DNA of 64,000 nt. It comes from Steinernema hermaphroditum (Eukaryota; Nematoda; Chromadorea; Rhabditida; Steinernematidae). Below the pieces are notes generated by a model that saw only the letters and a list, made by a program, of their open reading frames with translations, was not told where the DNA came from and ran no database searches. Location: the NCBI GenBank assembly GCA_030435675.1, contig CM059624.1:7526769-7590768 (forward strand), in the 5' to 3' direction. Position 1 is the stretch's first letter. The number at the start of each line of letters is the position of its first letter. A program made the position numbers and the translations under genes. This document shows, piece by piece, positions 35,920-46,800 of the stretch.

Positions 35920-36993
35920 ATGGCTTTCGAGGTCCGAAACGTGTATGCAACTTCGGCAACCACCGAAAATCTCTCTCGACATGAGATGCTGATGTGGGTG
36001 AACGACTGTCTCCAGTCCAACTTTTCCAAGATCGAGCAAATGCACACTGGTGCCGGATACTGCCTTGTAGGAGTGGCGCCTTCAGATCAGCCATTAATTG
36101 TGTTGTTGTAGTTCACCGACATTCTCTTCCCCGGTATTGTGCCTCTGAAACGAGTGAAATGGAATAGCAGATTAGAACTCGACTGGCTGGGCAACTGGAA
36201 AATTGTGCAAACTTCCTGGAAACAGATTGGAATTGACAAAATTGTCCCAGTCGAAAAACTCATCAAGGGAAAGTTCCAGGTGATCGGGAACATCTATGTC
36301 AGTGCTTTCAACTCTGCTTGTTAAGGACAACTTCGAGTTCCTGCAATGGTTCAAGAAGTTCTTCGACGCTAACTACGACGGACACGAATACAACCCCATT
36401 GAAGCCCGTGGCGACGAGCCATTGCCCAACGAAGGTGCTGCCAAACCCGGCGCTTCTCGAATGCCTGCTCGAACGGCGGCCGCTCCCTCTTCCGCTCGAG
36501 CCGTTGCTCCTGCGCGAACCACTAGTAACAACGCAATTAACAGTTCTGTTGTCAAAAAAACTGCAACTTCTGGCATCGCCAGAACGACCGCGGCTCCCCG
36601 TGCTGCGGCTGTCCCTGCTCCTACTGCGCCCATCGTGAAAGGTGTTGATCCAGCCGTAAGCTGAGTTGCAGTTGTGCTTTTTACGAAGATTTCCTTCAGG
36701 TTCATGAAGCGCTTAAACAAGAACTAGATGAAGTGAAGCGGCAGATGGCCGACAACGATGGAGTCGTGACCAGCCTCGAAAAGGAGCGCGACTTCTACTT
36801 CTCCAAGCTCCGCCAAATCGAGCTGATGTGTCAAGACAATGAAGCTATCGGCACCATCGAAACTACTCGCGTTCTCCAAGTACTTTATGAGACTGAAGAG
36901 GGCTTCTCCGCTCCTGGCGAAGAAGGAGGCGAGCCGGTCCCCGACCCCGGCAATGGCCATGGAGCAGAGCTTGACGATAGCGAGACGTATTAG
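35920..36993 (+). CDS. Microtubule plus-end protein EB1
   Basis: Tracks growing microtubule ends and recruits other plus-end proteins. Exons 35920-36066, 36112-36279, 36326-36655 and 36700-36993 give 312 residues. A calponin-homology domain covers about 1-130 ([62 protein letters not shown]). A basic Ala/Pro/Thr linker covers about 135-215. The EBH coiled coil covers about 220-280 ([32 protein letters not shown]). The acidic tail ends DDSETY, where most EB proteins end EEY or EEF. I chose the ATG at 35920, which directly follows CTTTCAG; a further ATG at 35887 would add residues not seen in EB proteins. LSm5 follows closely on the same strand. Confidence 0.93.
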
Positions 36994-37206
36994 AATGCTA
37001 ACGCAATTAACATCACCTTATTGTTTGGATATTTATTGAAAGGCGTTTCTGCTATTGTTGTATATGAGAACTGTCATCGCGCGAATAAAGCCAGCTATCG
37101 ATGCGAATAACCGATGCTTTGGTTGCATATAGTTCGATTCATTGGCTAATATCTTTGTGGACGGCCGTTGATTTGTTCTAACCGTGCAGACGTTCAGATA
37201 TCACAG

Positions 37207-37522
37207 ATGGCGTCGACACAATCGAATCCCTCGACTCTCCTTCCTCTGGAGCTCGTGGACAAGTGTATCGGATCCCGTATCTGGGTCATCATGAAGTGTA
37301 AGCTTGTGATTTCTGGCTCAAATTTAATGCACGCTTTCAGCGGACAAAGAAATTGTCGGCACCTTGACCGGATTTGACGATTACGTGAACATGGTGCTCG
37401 AAGACGTGGTGGAGATCGAGTACACTTCGGACGGAAAGCGCGTGACGAAAATGGACACGATCCTGCTCAACGGAAATCACATCACGATGCTCGTCCCGGG
37501 CGGCGAAGGACCCGAGGTTTAA
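37207..37522 (+). CDS. lsm-5: U6 snRNA-associated LSm5
   Basis: Subunit of the LSm2-8 ring that binds the U6 snRNA 3' end, and of the LSm1-7 ring in mRNA decay. Exons 37207-37297 and 37341-37522 give 90 residues; human LSM5 has 91. Sm1 is [20 protein letters not shown] with [13 protein letters not shown]; Sm2 is [18 protein letters not shown]. The ATG follows ATCACAG directly. The upstream EB1 gene has an AATAAA at 37084, about 120 bases before this start, the spacing seen in nematode operons. Confidence 0.95.
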
Positions 37523-37599
37523 TGCAGTGTCATCTCTTGTATTTTGTTACGACTTGTTGTTGTGTACAGCCAAGGTAAACCAGCGATGGTGAATTTATT

Positions 37600-38087
37600 C
37601 TAGCAGTCAATGAAGGTTGTCCGTGAATCAGAGGGTGGGAGACACTCGCGGTAGAGCTGATCAAGAAGGGAGTCCTCGTAACTTGGTGGGGGCGACGTTC
37701 CGCTCTTCGGAGGATTCACTGAGTAGAGAGGAGGCGCAGTGGAGTTTCGCGTTGTTTGCGACGTAGCTGTGCCGTCCTTGGCGCGCTTTCGGATGTTCCT
37801 AGCCTCTGAATTTCTTGATTAGGATGGAAGGAATGCGCAGGCCCACTTTCAATGGTTCTGAAGTTGCGCTCGCGGAGACGATGCGTGATCCTCTCGAGGA
37901 CCCGGCGCGTCCTCCGCATTTCGACGACCTTGTCGAGATCCCACTGCTTGCACTTGTTGATGCCCACTAGCATGGCGATGACCATGAGGATGCAGAAGAC
38001 GATCGTCGGGAGGACGATCGTGGTCACCACGTCTGGAGAAGGCACGAAGTGATCGTGGGAGAAGTGCGATCCGGCGCCGCCGTTCAT
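37600..38087 (-). CDS. Small membrane protein with PPPSYED tail, copy 1
   Basis: Exons 38087-37847 and 37805-37600 give 148 residues. A short extracellular-like N-terminus (MNGGAGSHFSHDHFVPSPDV) is followed by one hydrophobic helix at about 20-42 (TTIVLPTIVFCILMVIAMLV). Next comes a basic stretch (KVVEMRRTRRVLERITHRLR), and then a polar tail with NPPKSGTSPPPSYED, a PPxY-type motif that binds WW domains such as those of Nedd4-family ligases. The two-exon structure is shared with the neighbour at 38293-38786. The frame is open upstream of the ATG and partly similar in both copies (GDIDLS and GDIDFS), so the true start could lie earlier. I know no named family. A role as a WW-domain adaptor at a membrane is inference. 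Confidence 0.7.
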
Positions 38088-38292
38088 CGTCGCGAAGCGC
38101 GCTGCTCTACGGGACAGATCGATATCTCCGCTTTTGGCACTTGGCCGTTGACAAGCGGAGTCGAATTTGCCAGTCACTAGGGGGAGGGGCGGGAGATCGA
38201 GGAATTCAAACCACACTACTCGACGTTTACTGCGTAGATCAACAAACTACTGTGAGGTAACACAAAATACAACCCGAAAGGCGCCGCTGTGG

Positions 38293-38786
38293 TCAGAAGA
38301 AGAGGTCTTCGGCGAAGGAGGAGCGCGAGTTGGAGGGAGGAATGCACTCCGTGTAGAACTGGTCGAGGAGCGCGTCTTCGTAGCTCGGAGGAGGCGACGT
38401 TCCGCTCTTCGGGGGATTCACGGCGTAGAGTGGAGGCGCCGCCGAGCGCGTCGACTGCGACGTCGTCGTTCCCACCGTCGCCCGCTTACGGAGGTTCCTC
38501 GCTCCTGGAAGGACGACAATGGCTCGGTCACCAGAAGGCACTCACTCTCGATGGTTCTGAAGTTGCGCTCGCGGAGGCGATGCGTGATCCTCTCGAGGAC
38601 CCGGCGCGTCCTCCGCATCTCGACGACCTTATCTAGCTCCCACTGCTTGCACTTGTTGATGCCCACTAGCATGGCGATGACCATGAGGATGCAGAAGAGG
38701 ATCGTCGGGAGGACGATCGTGGTCACCACGTCCGGAGAAGGCACGAAGTGATCATGGGAGAAAAGCGATCCGGCGCCGCCGTTCAT
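38293..38786 (-). CDS. Small membrane protein with PPPSYED tail, copy 2
   Basis: Tandem paralog of the gene at 37600-38087, about 700 bases away. Exons 38786-38546 and 38504-38293 give 150 residues. The first exon has the same 241-base length as copy 1 and differs from it at only a few per cent of bases, including silent sites. The second exon is much more diverged, although it keeps NPPKSGTSPPPSYED and the C-terminal acidic Ser-rich end. The helix is TTIVLPTILFCILMVIAMLV. Both copies keep the PPSY motif, which argues that both proteins are used. Confidence 0.7.
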
Positions 38787-40745
38787 CGTCGCCGAGAGGG
38801 CCGTCGAAAAGTCGATATCTCCTTTCGAGGCACGCGACGTCGCGAGGCGATCCTCGAGGGTTTCGAAGGCGACTTCCGTCCCGTATAGGGGAGGAAGGCG
38901 CCAACGCGCAGATTTTGAAACAAGGAGGCTCCTAAGAAGCGATGAAATGGCGACAAGATCTGACATTGAGAAGAATCTGGAATAGTGAACAACAGAAACC
39001 CTAAGTTCTTATAGATCGTCCAGAGAACGTCCTGAAGACTTCTGAATCCAAATCCAATAAATATAAAGGAGGCTGTAAAAGAAATGGCAACATGAGTGCC
39101 CAAAATGGGCACAATCTCTGAATCTGACTACCTTGATATCTGCTTCAGAGCTACATGTGCTTTAGAGAATATCAACTATCTGCAATGTTTGGTGCCAACC
39201 ACTTATTAGCGGCATATTTCCCACTGAAATTTCCACTTTGTATTCATCTGTTTTTATGATGCTATCCCATAGTCGATTCTGCTTACCAAGCCAATGAGTC
39301 TTCTTCCGCCTCTTTCTTTATTTTCTTGTCTTGACTCTCCAACGTCGACCGTATTCCGAAAAGGAGACTGTTTAGTGAATGAGCATTGGAATTCTTATTT
39401 CAATTCTATTTTTATTTTGATTTGCGAATTTGCGAATTCTATGAAGGCTAATTGGTTAAAAGTGGTTGAAATATGCAAAAGCAGCACTCTTAAGTAGAGC
39501 TGTCAGGTTCAGATTGGAGAAACGCAGGTCGTGTTCTTCTGGGAGCTTATTTGACCCAGCGGCGCTCCAACCAAATCTAGGCAAATGATCTAATCCCAAT
39601 TCATGCAATTTACGAATCAATTAATCTCTAAAAAAAGGTTCGATCCTCCTCATGACACGTCCCTTTTTTCACGCTGGTTTCCTCCTTTGCACCTGCAGAG
39701 TTGTGCTGGCGAGCAACCTTTAGAGACGTTGCATACCTGGAAACTATTCTGCAGATCTCAATTGTCCCTCATCTCCTTCTGGAACGTTTTCCGTCGCGCG
39801 AATGAATATTTATTCGCAAATTGCAGAGCCTTTGTCCACTCATCCGAGAACGTTCCTCATCCGAAGTGTCCTCCTAGCACATCTCTTTCACGCTCCGGTT
39901 TCTTTTGCAGCCAAACTAATCTTATGAGAAGTCCCCCTCTACTTTTCTATTCTACCGCCAGTGCGAGTGTCAGCATAAAGTAGTTCTCGAAAGAGAATTG
40001 TCATGTTGCTGCACAGCACAGAACACCGATGTCGTCTAATTTATGTGCGATTTATTCCAGCATTTCTCCCGCAAGACGAGAATTTCCCGAATCCCAAATT
40101 GTTTCCAAGGCATTTCCGTGTCATTTGACAGCTCACAATTTGGCCATTTGACATTCTTTGTAGAGGATTCGGCGAAATCTCTCGAATTGACCCAGGAATC
40201 AAGGAGATCTTCCGATGAGTCGATCTGAAGCCGGCACTTCGGAAGGTTCCCTTGTGAGATAATCTCCCCGTGAATCTAATAGTGCGGCCAATGCTTTGAC
40301 AGAACCGTTGGGATCAGGCCTTTTCCATGTCGGACGCCACTCCATAACTCCATGAGGTCCTGAACCATCATCCATTTTGGTCACTTTAGGGGTGCACTAC
40401 GGGCTGAAAGGAGGCCGTCGATGACGCGGGCGGTTTCGGAAATTCAAAATTTATTTTTTTTTGTCGTTTGAGGATGATCGATGCGATTCAAATGGCAATT
40501 CATAATGCGGGGTGATGGGGCAATGAATCGACGGAGGAGGACGTCTCTCTGAAGGCTACCGCATACGCCCTCCGAAAGCAATGATCGATGTGATTATTAT
40601 GAACGAATCCACTTAAATAATTAATTCGCCCGTTTGGGGTCCCAAGGACCCTTCGACCTCACTCTACTTGTGCACCCGTGTACACGGCGCCGGTCCCCTT
40701 GCTCTCCTCTAGGCCTGCACTGCCTGCTTTCAGGTGACTTCTACA
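38787..40745. other. Intergenic between PPSY pair and flp-21
   Basis: Mostly AT-rich sequence without coding character. A minus-strand frame at 40384-40199 (MTKMDDGSGPHGVMEWRPTW) has reasonable codons and lies just after a TAAAG acceptor-like site. It has no donor I trust and no known domain. The right end is the flp-21 promoter; a GCTTTCAG acceptor ends at about 40733. Confidence 0.45.
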
Positions 40746-41012
40746 ATGGTCGCTGTCGTGAGGTTCCTTCTGGCGGTTGTCTTCGTCCTCGTGGTCGTCT
40801 TCGCGATTCCCTCTGCCGCTGCGCCACCTTCCGACGTCGAGCAGCAGTACCGACTCCGTAAGTGGTCCCGCCACGACCTCTCAGGACCCATTTCAGTGAG
40901 CCACTACATGAACCAGTACAACTCTCCCGACTTCGACCTCAACGGTCTCCTCTTCGCCGACCAGCGTTCCATCAAGAGAGGTCTCGGCCCGCGCCCCCTC
41001 CGCTTCGGATGA
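40746..41012 (+). CDS. flp-21: FLP-21 neuropeptide precursor
   Basis: Secreted FMRFamide-like peptide precursor, 88 residues. Residues 1-25 are a signal peptide (FLLAVVFVLVVVFAIPSAAA core). A spacer follows. The precursor ends SIKRGLGPRPLRFG and then a stop. Cleavage after KR and amidation on the last Gly give GLGPRPLRF-amide, which is the known FLP-21 peptide of C. elegans, a ligand of the receptor NPR-1 in sensory circuits. Only one peptide copy is present, as in known flp-21. The ATG is 12 bases after a GCTTTCAG acceptor. An in-frame 27-base stretch with GT-AG borders lies inside but is too short to be a normal intron. Confidence 0.95.
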   Translation: MVAVVRFLLAVVFVLVVVFAIPSAAAPPSDVEQQYRLRKWSRHDLSGPISVSHYMNQYNSPDFDLNGLLFADQRSIKRGLGPRPLRFG

Positions 41013-41903
41013 ATCTTGACAGTCCCTTGTTCCTGTGCTTCCCTGACCCTTTTTCTTGTGACTCTGAGTGACATTTCGAATGGCGACATCCAACGGCGAC
41101 GCGCGTAGATAAATGACGATTAAGAGTTCGTTTACAGTATCTGAAGGCAGGGTGATTTGAACTCGAGTTGGGTTCACATTGACGTGTCCTTCAGGAGGAC
41201 ATGAATACGGCGCCGAAGTGGGAGCCTTCTGCATGGAATACAAGCATAAACCGTGACTTGTCGAGACAGTGCTTGAGTTAGTAAGATAAACATCCGTTTC
41301 CTGCCGAAGGTGATGTGCATATGAAGACCGTATTACACGGCGGTCTCCAATTCATAGGAAGCCTCCAATAATAGGGTCCTGCTTCGTGTTTTCCCAGAAA
41401 TAACAGGTGGGTGGAGAATCCCAACAGGCTGTATCGTGGGTGGAAGATAATGACGATATCAATGGGATATGAATATTTATGTACCTTTTTTCACTTAAAC
41501 GACGGCATTCGAAACTAGAATTTAAGGTGGCATTAGTAGACACCTAAAGTTACTTTGGAATGCTATTAATTGTATGATATCAAACTACGCAGAGGAAACG
41601 TTTGTCCACTCATCCTTCGCTACATCTGCTTTCTTTTGAGTGACTCCATAAGGCGCTGTTAGCTCGTAGAGCTCATAGAAGGGCCTCTAACCTCCAACGT
41701 CTTTCAAATATTCACATGGGACTTACATATCCAACATAAAGAAACCGAACTTCGACCTTTTCAAATCGGTATTACTTGCGAAAAGTGGCATGCTTAGTCA
41801 CCACGACAGCTTGAAACGATGTGAACGACTTTATTTATTTGTTCGAGTGGGGCACAGATTTAATGATTATCTTATCTTCGACGTTTTCCGGCAGAATTGT
41901 TCT
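41013..41903. other. Spacer between flp-21 and the EF-hand cluster
   Basis: No open frame of coding quality and no RNA gene are seen. It holds the 3' end of flp-21 and the 3' flank of the minus-strand EF-hand gene. Confidence 0.55.
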
Positions 41904-42581
41904 CTAGATGCAGAGGCGCATATCGAAGAGCTCTAAAAGGAACGACGTATCTTTGCCGTCTCCAAAGAACTGACCGTTGGCGTCGAACTTCCCGTCGTTG
42001 TTCTTGTCGAAGGGTTTGAGGAGTTCGGCCAATCTGTCGACCTTCGTGACCATATTCTGTTCGAAGTAGGCCTTCAGCTCCTCGATGTCCAACACCTTGT
42101 CCTTGTTCTTGTCGTTCTCCTGCAAAGAAGCATCGGATGGCGCCCCACTTGAGATCTCACTTCGATGAAGCTGGAGACGTGCTGGATCCGGTACTTCTCG
42201 TCCATCTGCCTGCTCTCTTCTAGCCGCTCCTTTCGGTGCGCCAGCAGCTCGTCGAGAGTCACCTTCTTGTCCTCTGAAAAGCTCACAAACTCGTCCAGAA
42301 ACGAACCGCAAAAGTCACTGTTCTTGTCGTACTCGTCGAAGAGTTGCTCGCTGGCGTTGACCATGTACTTGTTCCTCCGGAGATACTCGTCGGGAACCAC
42401 GTTCTTGTCATTGTTCACATCCATCCGCTCGAAGATTTGTTCTAAGTGGGGCGCATTACCGTACCCCGTGGTGGGAGGGCGTACCGGGAGTGTCCCGTTC
42501 AGGACCAGTGATGAAGTTGTCAACGAACATTTGTGCACTTCCCACAGCAAGGAACACCAAACAGAGAAGGACGGACTTCAT
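41904..42581 (-). CDS. Secreted EF-hand protein 1
   Basis: Exons 42581-42485, 42441-42161, 42119-41975 and 41932-41904 give 183 residues. The signal peptide is MKSVLLCLVFLAVGSAQ. Clear calcium loops are DVNNDKNVVPDE, DKNKDKVLDIEE and DKNNDGKFDANE, with a fourth degenerate site around DEYDKNSDF. The last intron interrupts the final loop just before its Glu at phase 1, as in the genes at 43178 and 48456, which shows common descent. The first intron contains TACCGTA. The function is unknown; an extracellular or lumenal calcium binder is inferred. Confidence 0.82.
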
Positions 42582-42674
42582 CTCGACTCTACCCCCCAAA
42601 TCCCCTAACGTTGCTCTTTTATTGGGCTTCCGGGCATTATCTGTGGATTAAACTGCGCAGCCCTGACGATTACT

Positions 42675-42734
42675 CTAATTGGGAGATGGTGGCGCAGAGC
42701 GGAAGCTGATCACTTAATCCGCAAACTGTTGCGA
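42675..42734. promoter_or_regulatory. EF-hand upstream element, copy A
   Basis: This 60-base stretch starts CTAATTGGGAG and aligns without gaps at about 70% with 43081-43140, in the same orientation. Both lie in the spacer between the two divergent EF-hand genes. TAATTGGG also occurs at 48356-48363, about 100 bases before a third EF-hand gene. Confidence 0.5.
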
Positions 42735-43080
42735 TTAGCACCAGAACACGTTTTGCCCACGTATGATACCTGGAACACACTCTAGGAAGTCAAACGGAAG
42801 ACCAAAACGTGTATCCTCCATAGATGTTTCGCAAGGGAACCCAATCAACTTCTACGTCGGTTTATCGAGTCTCTTATGTCTCTGAAGAACATACAGGAAT
42901 CGCTGACAATCGTTCTGAATTCGCCGAGAGTCACCTCAGTGTCCTTAGAATATTTGGTCTCATTCCTCTGTGCAGCCTCGTGGCTCCCATAGCGAAAAGA
43001 ACCACAAAGAGGAGGTTTATTTCCGTTTTGGAAATCACTTTTTATTCGGATTTGCAGCACCAAACTCAGATCTGTCGGCG

Positions 43081-43140
43081 CTAATTGGGAGCTGACGGCG
43101 CCGAGCGGAGGGTAATCCCCCAATCCGCCGAAGGCTACGA
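43081..43140. promoter_or_regulatory. EF-hand upstream element, copy B
   Basis: Partner of 42675-42734. It ends about 40 bases before the start codon of EF-hand gene 2 and runs into a TATA-like GATAAAAG at about 43139-43146. The shared bases include CTAATTGGGAG, GGCGC, GAGCGGA and AATCCGC. Confidence 0.5.
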
Positions 43141-43177
43141 TAAAAGCGACGGAAATGAAACGATTCTGATATTCAAA

Positions 43178-43872
43178 ATGAACCGCATTCTGTTGTGCGC
43201 TTTCTTCGCTGTGGGAGCCTTGGCTCAGACCCCCCTACCCCCGATGACGCCAGAGACAGTGGGTAGGTGTGCATCTCCGGATTCCGGAGATGGATTCTGT
43301 TCAGAGGAGAGCTTCAAAAGAATCGATTCTGACGGAGACGGTAGCCTCAGCTTCGATGAGTTTCTGCGCATGAGTAAGACCTTCTCCGACAAATCCGACG
43401 CCGAGTTCAAGGAGGTCGATACGAACGGTAGGTGCCCCGACCATAGGTGAATCCATAAAGGGACGTAGGTGACGGGAAGGTCGTGGTCGATGAGCTGAAG
43501 GCGTTCGAGAAGAAGAGAGACGACGAGCAGCTGAAAAACCACATGGACGACTCCGCCCGATTCTTCAAGGTGGTGTTTCTTCTCCTCCGGACTCTATCTC
43601 TCGCGACTTTAGGGATTCGACGCCGACAAGAGCAACTTCCTTGAGGTGGCAGAGATCGCGAACTTCCTCGAGACCGAGAGGCGCGTGAAGGTGAAAGGAG
43701 CGCTGGGGGAGGTGATCAAGCCTTTCGACAAAAACGGCGATGGAAAGCTGGACGTGAACGGTGAGTGGACGGAGAGAGGTCTCCAAGAAGATGAAGGTCC
43801 GTTCTAGAGTTCAACGACTTCCTCACACACTTTCCCTTCGACAACTTCGAATCTATCCCACAAGGACACTAA
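43178..43872 (+). CDS. Secreted EF-hand protein 2
   Basis: Five exons starting 43178-43262, with introns near 43263, 43431, 43570 and 43761; stop TAA at 43870. The signal peptide is MNRILLCAFFAVGALAQ. Four EF loops are clear: DSDGDGSLSFDE, DTNGDGKVVVDE, DADKSNFLEVAE and DKNGDGKLDVNE. The last loop is split by a phase-1 intron before its Glu, as in its neighbours. The C-terminus reads DFLTHFPFDNFE, matching FLYFFPFDEL of the gene at 48456. Paired divergently with EF-hand gene 1. Exact function unknown. Confidence 0.85.
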
Positions 43873-46800
43873 GGTGTCACTTCTATATCCACGTTTGCGT
43901 ATATCTCGAATGAAGAGCCCTCGTGCCTTATTTGTGTAAATCTATGTGAATTTGGACTCACTGGAAGGAGGCCAAGAATCACTTTCACGTACCCCTGGAA
44001 AACACGTTTTAGGAATCTTCTAAATTATTCCTTTGTTTTGAGAGGATCGGCAACTCTCGCAACGATCTAGGTGGTGATTCTCTTATTCAAACATGTACAT
44101 TCCAGCCCTCTCCTCCTTTCGTCAAGGAACATTCCCGAGACTGTTGTTTTCCCACACTTCTCACGCTTTTCACAAATCAGAATCGAGGAACTAGCGACTA
44201 ACAGGAAACGGCCGCGAAAACAAAGTGACTCAAAAGGCGTCGTGGGAGAATCCTACAGGCTTAGGCTGTCGCAGGTCGACTGTTTACTCCATATGGTCCC
44301 TCGGACACACTAGATACTTGTTTTTATCGAGAACGGCCCTTTGGGGACGACAGCAGATGATACCAGCAGTTGATGGATTGGAGGACGTCGTCCGCTGACT
44401 CAACGGCCGAATCGAAGCGGTCGCGGCTTCTCAATAGGCCTGCAGAGGGCTAATTAGGGATCGTGTCGGGACCTCCATCACTCACCTCGCCTTGTCGTCA
44501 CTTCGCGACAGTCGGGCAAAGAAGGGACGACTCTCCAAGGCCATCCTCGTGGCCAGCATCGGGTAGTCACCTAGGGTGAGGCGTCGGATTGAGCCTGGAA
44601 GAGTGATTAGTGCATGTGGAGTGTGACAATCCAAGGAAGGATTAGACTGCATAATGGATGTCAGTTCAGTCACCATCCGAAGGAGCCACAGAAGGCTACA
44701 GAAGCTCTAAGGAGCTCTGTCCGAATAGAACACTAACTGATACTTTCAGTCCAAGCATGATCATCTGAGACATTCCTCATTTGTCCAATCAGTGTATTCT
44801 TGAAGAGGACTGAGAGGGTCCTCCACGCCCTTGAAGAAGTTGCTAATTGCCCTTAGACGCCCCTTGCTTTCAGAGTTTCTTGGATCGAAAAGAACCTTAT
44901 GGTTCCTCATTGGCCATTCAAGATTACCCAAAGTTTTCTAAATTTTATTTTGAAAGTGCGAAAATCAGAAGTCTCTCACTCGTGTCGCGGTGGCGAGCGG
45001 TCGGTCCCTCCGGTCGCTCTCTGAGCGTCGGGTTGGTCAGACAGCAAACCCTGTGGCAGTTGTGACTGTTCCGGCTTCCAGAGGGAATTGGGACACCCGG
45101 AAGCCGTAGTCCCACCACCGCTGACAACAAGATGTTTGACGCCAGGAATCCGACGCCCGAAGCTGCGTGAGATGTCATCCGGAAGATCGCCGACGCTGTG
45201 AGGACCAGGGAAGACGCAACTCCCGGACCACGGACCATCAGATGCAAGCTCGGAAGCGTCCGCTGTGCCGCAAACGATATTCCGCTGCCATAGCTGAAGA
45301 TTTGCCGATTCCCAGATGCCCAGTGAAGTGCGCCGTCTACGACCGGTTCGACATCTACGCCGCGCCAGGGATGAAGTCGTCTGTCAGACATCCTCTGTTT
45401 GTCTATTTTCGGTGTCGCGCAAGGCATAATGCCTTTGATTCGCGAAATAAAGTCTTGAAAGTCGTGAAAGCGAAAATCAAGGAAAAAAGCGGACAAACAT
45501 CAGCCGACGCCACCGAACGTGTTTCGGGAGGAACTCCTGTTTTGCAGGAAATGAAAAGCTTCGAATCGCTCAAGGAGGAACATCTTGCGAAACATTGCAA
45601 GATGTGAGACGATCTCTCCCCAAATTGTACGATGCTGATCTATCGAAAGAACTCCAAGAAAAGAGGAGACAACAAGGGGGATAACATCATCTGCCCGTGT
45701 TGTCCTCAGATTGGAGTCTCTTTTTTTATGAAAAGCTTTTGTTGACAATTTGGACAAAGGAATGACAAGCCACCTCTCAACAGCTCACTGATGCTTAGAG
45801 ATCTCAGGAATCACATGACCAGTTTTCTAGTTTTAGTTTCGCCCAGCAACTTTTTCTTGGAAGTATTTCCTGGTCCATAGCTAATTAGTGTCTTACTTAG
45901 AGACAATCTGTGAAGAGAAACGACAGTTTGTAAACATGGTTTAATGAGCCCTATAGTCTCTGTGGAAATCCACTTAATTGCTGTTATTATGTCTGTCATG
46001 ATGTTTTCACATCGAACTCGAATAATAATTCCACACACACTCTCCAGACGACCCTAAAGATAGCTTCTTGGAATAGGATCACAAAGGATGCTAGTCGGTA
46101 GGGGCTAACTTAGTCCTAGAGAGTTGGAGTTGGACCTCTTTTGGGAGACTTACCGGGGAAGATGAATCTTCGACTCCGGTCGAATCCTTCGACGGAAGGG
46201 AGAAGAATGGAAGAGAGGAGGAGGGCGAGGACCCAGAGTCCTGGACTCTGTTCGGAAGAGGGACGGTGCAACTTCATGGCATTTCCAGAACGGGACAATC
46301 GGTGCCGAGAGCTCCTTTTTGAGGGTGGAGGGGACGGACGGCGCCTTCTTGGGCCGCGGGGGGCGGGCCCGAAACTCGCACACGACGGCGCGTCATCGCC
46401 GGAATTCTGGAGAATTTGGAGCCGATGCGTCATCGAATAATTTGATTGACAGGAGAGGAGTTTTTGTTTGGGCAGAGACGACTCTTTACGAAGGAGGAGA
46501 TGATGGAGGCGATTAGCCGAAGGATCTTTACTCGTGGGGTACGGTAGGACAGGAAGGAGGGGATGGACTTGCGCATTTCCGCCCCCACTTTGATTGACGG
46601 CGTCATCTTCTAGGGTTCAAGCGAATTAGCAAAGTGAACTCCAATTAAAATCTGGTTGCGATGCTCATTTCCAGGAATGCACTCTGACTCCCGATTGCAC
46701 CCTGAATCATGAGCACAAGGTTTGCCCGCGAATGGACGCGCTAGGACTCTCCTGCAGAGGTCTCCATCATCGCGTGATCTCGCATTCCACGAGATTTTCT

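Noticed and set aside
40199..40384. Minus-strand frame MTKMDDGSGP as a gene
   Set aside because: Plausible codons but no donor, no second exon and no known domain.
44945..45607. Three long overlapping frames, including one reading SDGPWSGSCVF
   Set aside because: I could not choose a strand or frame: neither codon use nor splice sites single one out, and the nearby signal-peptide exon does not join any of them in phase.
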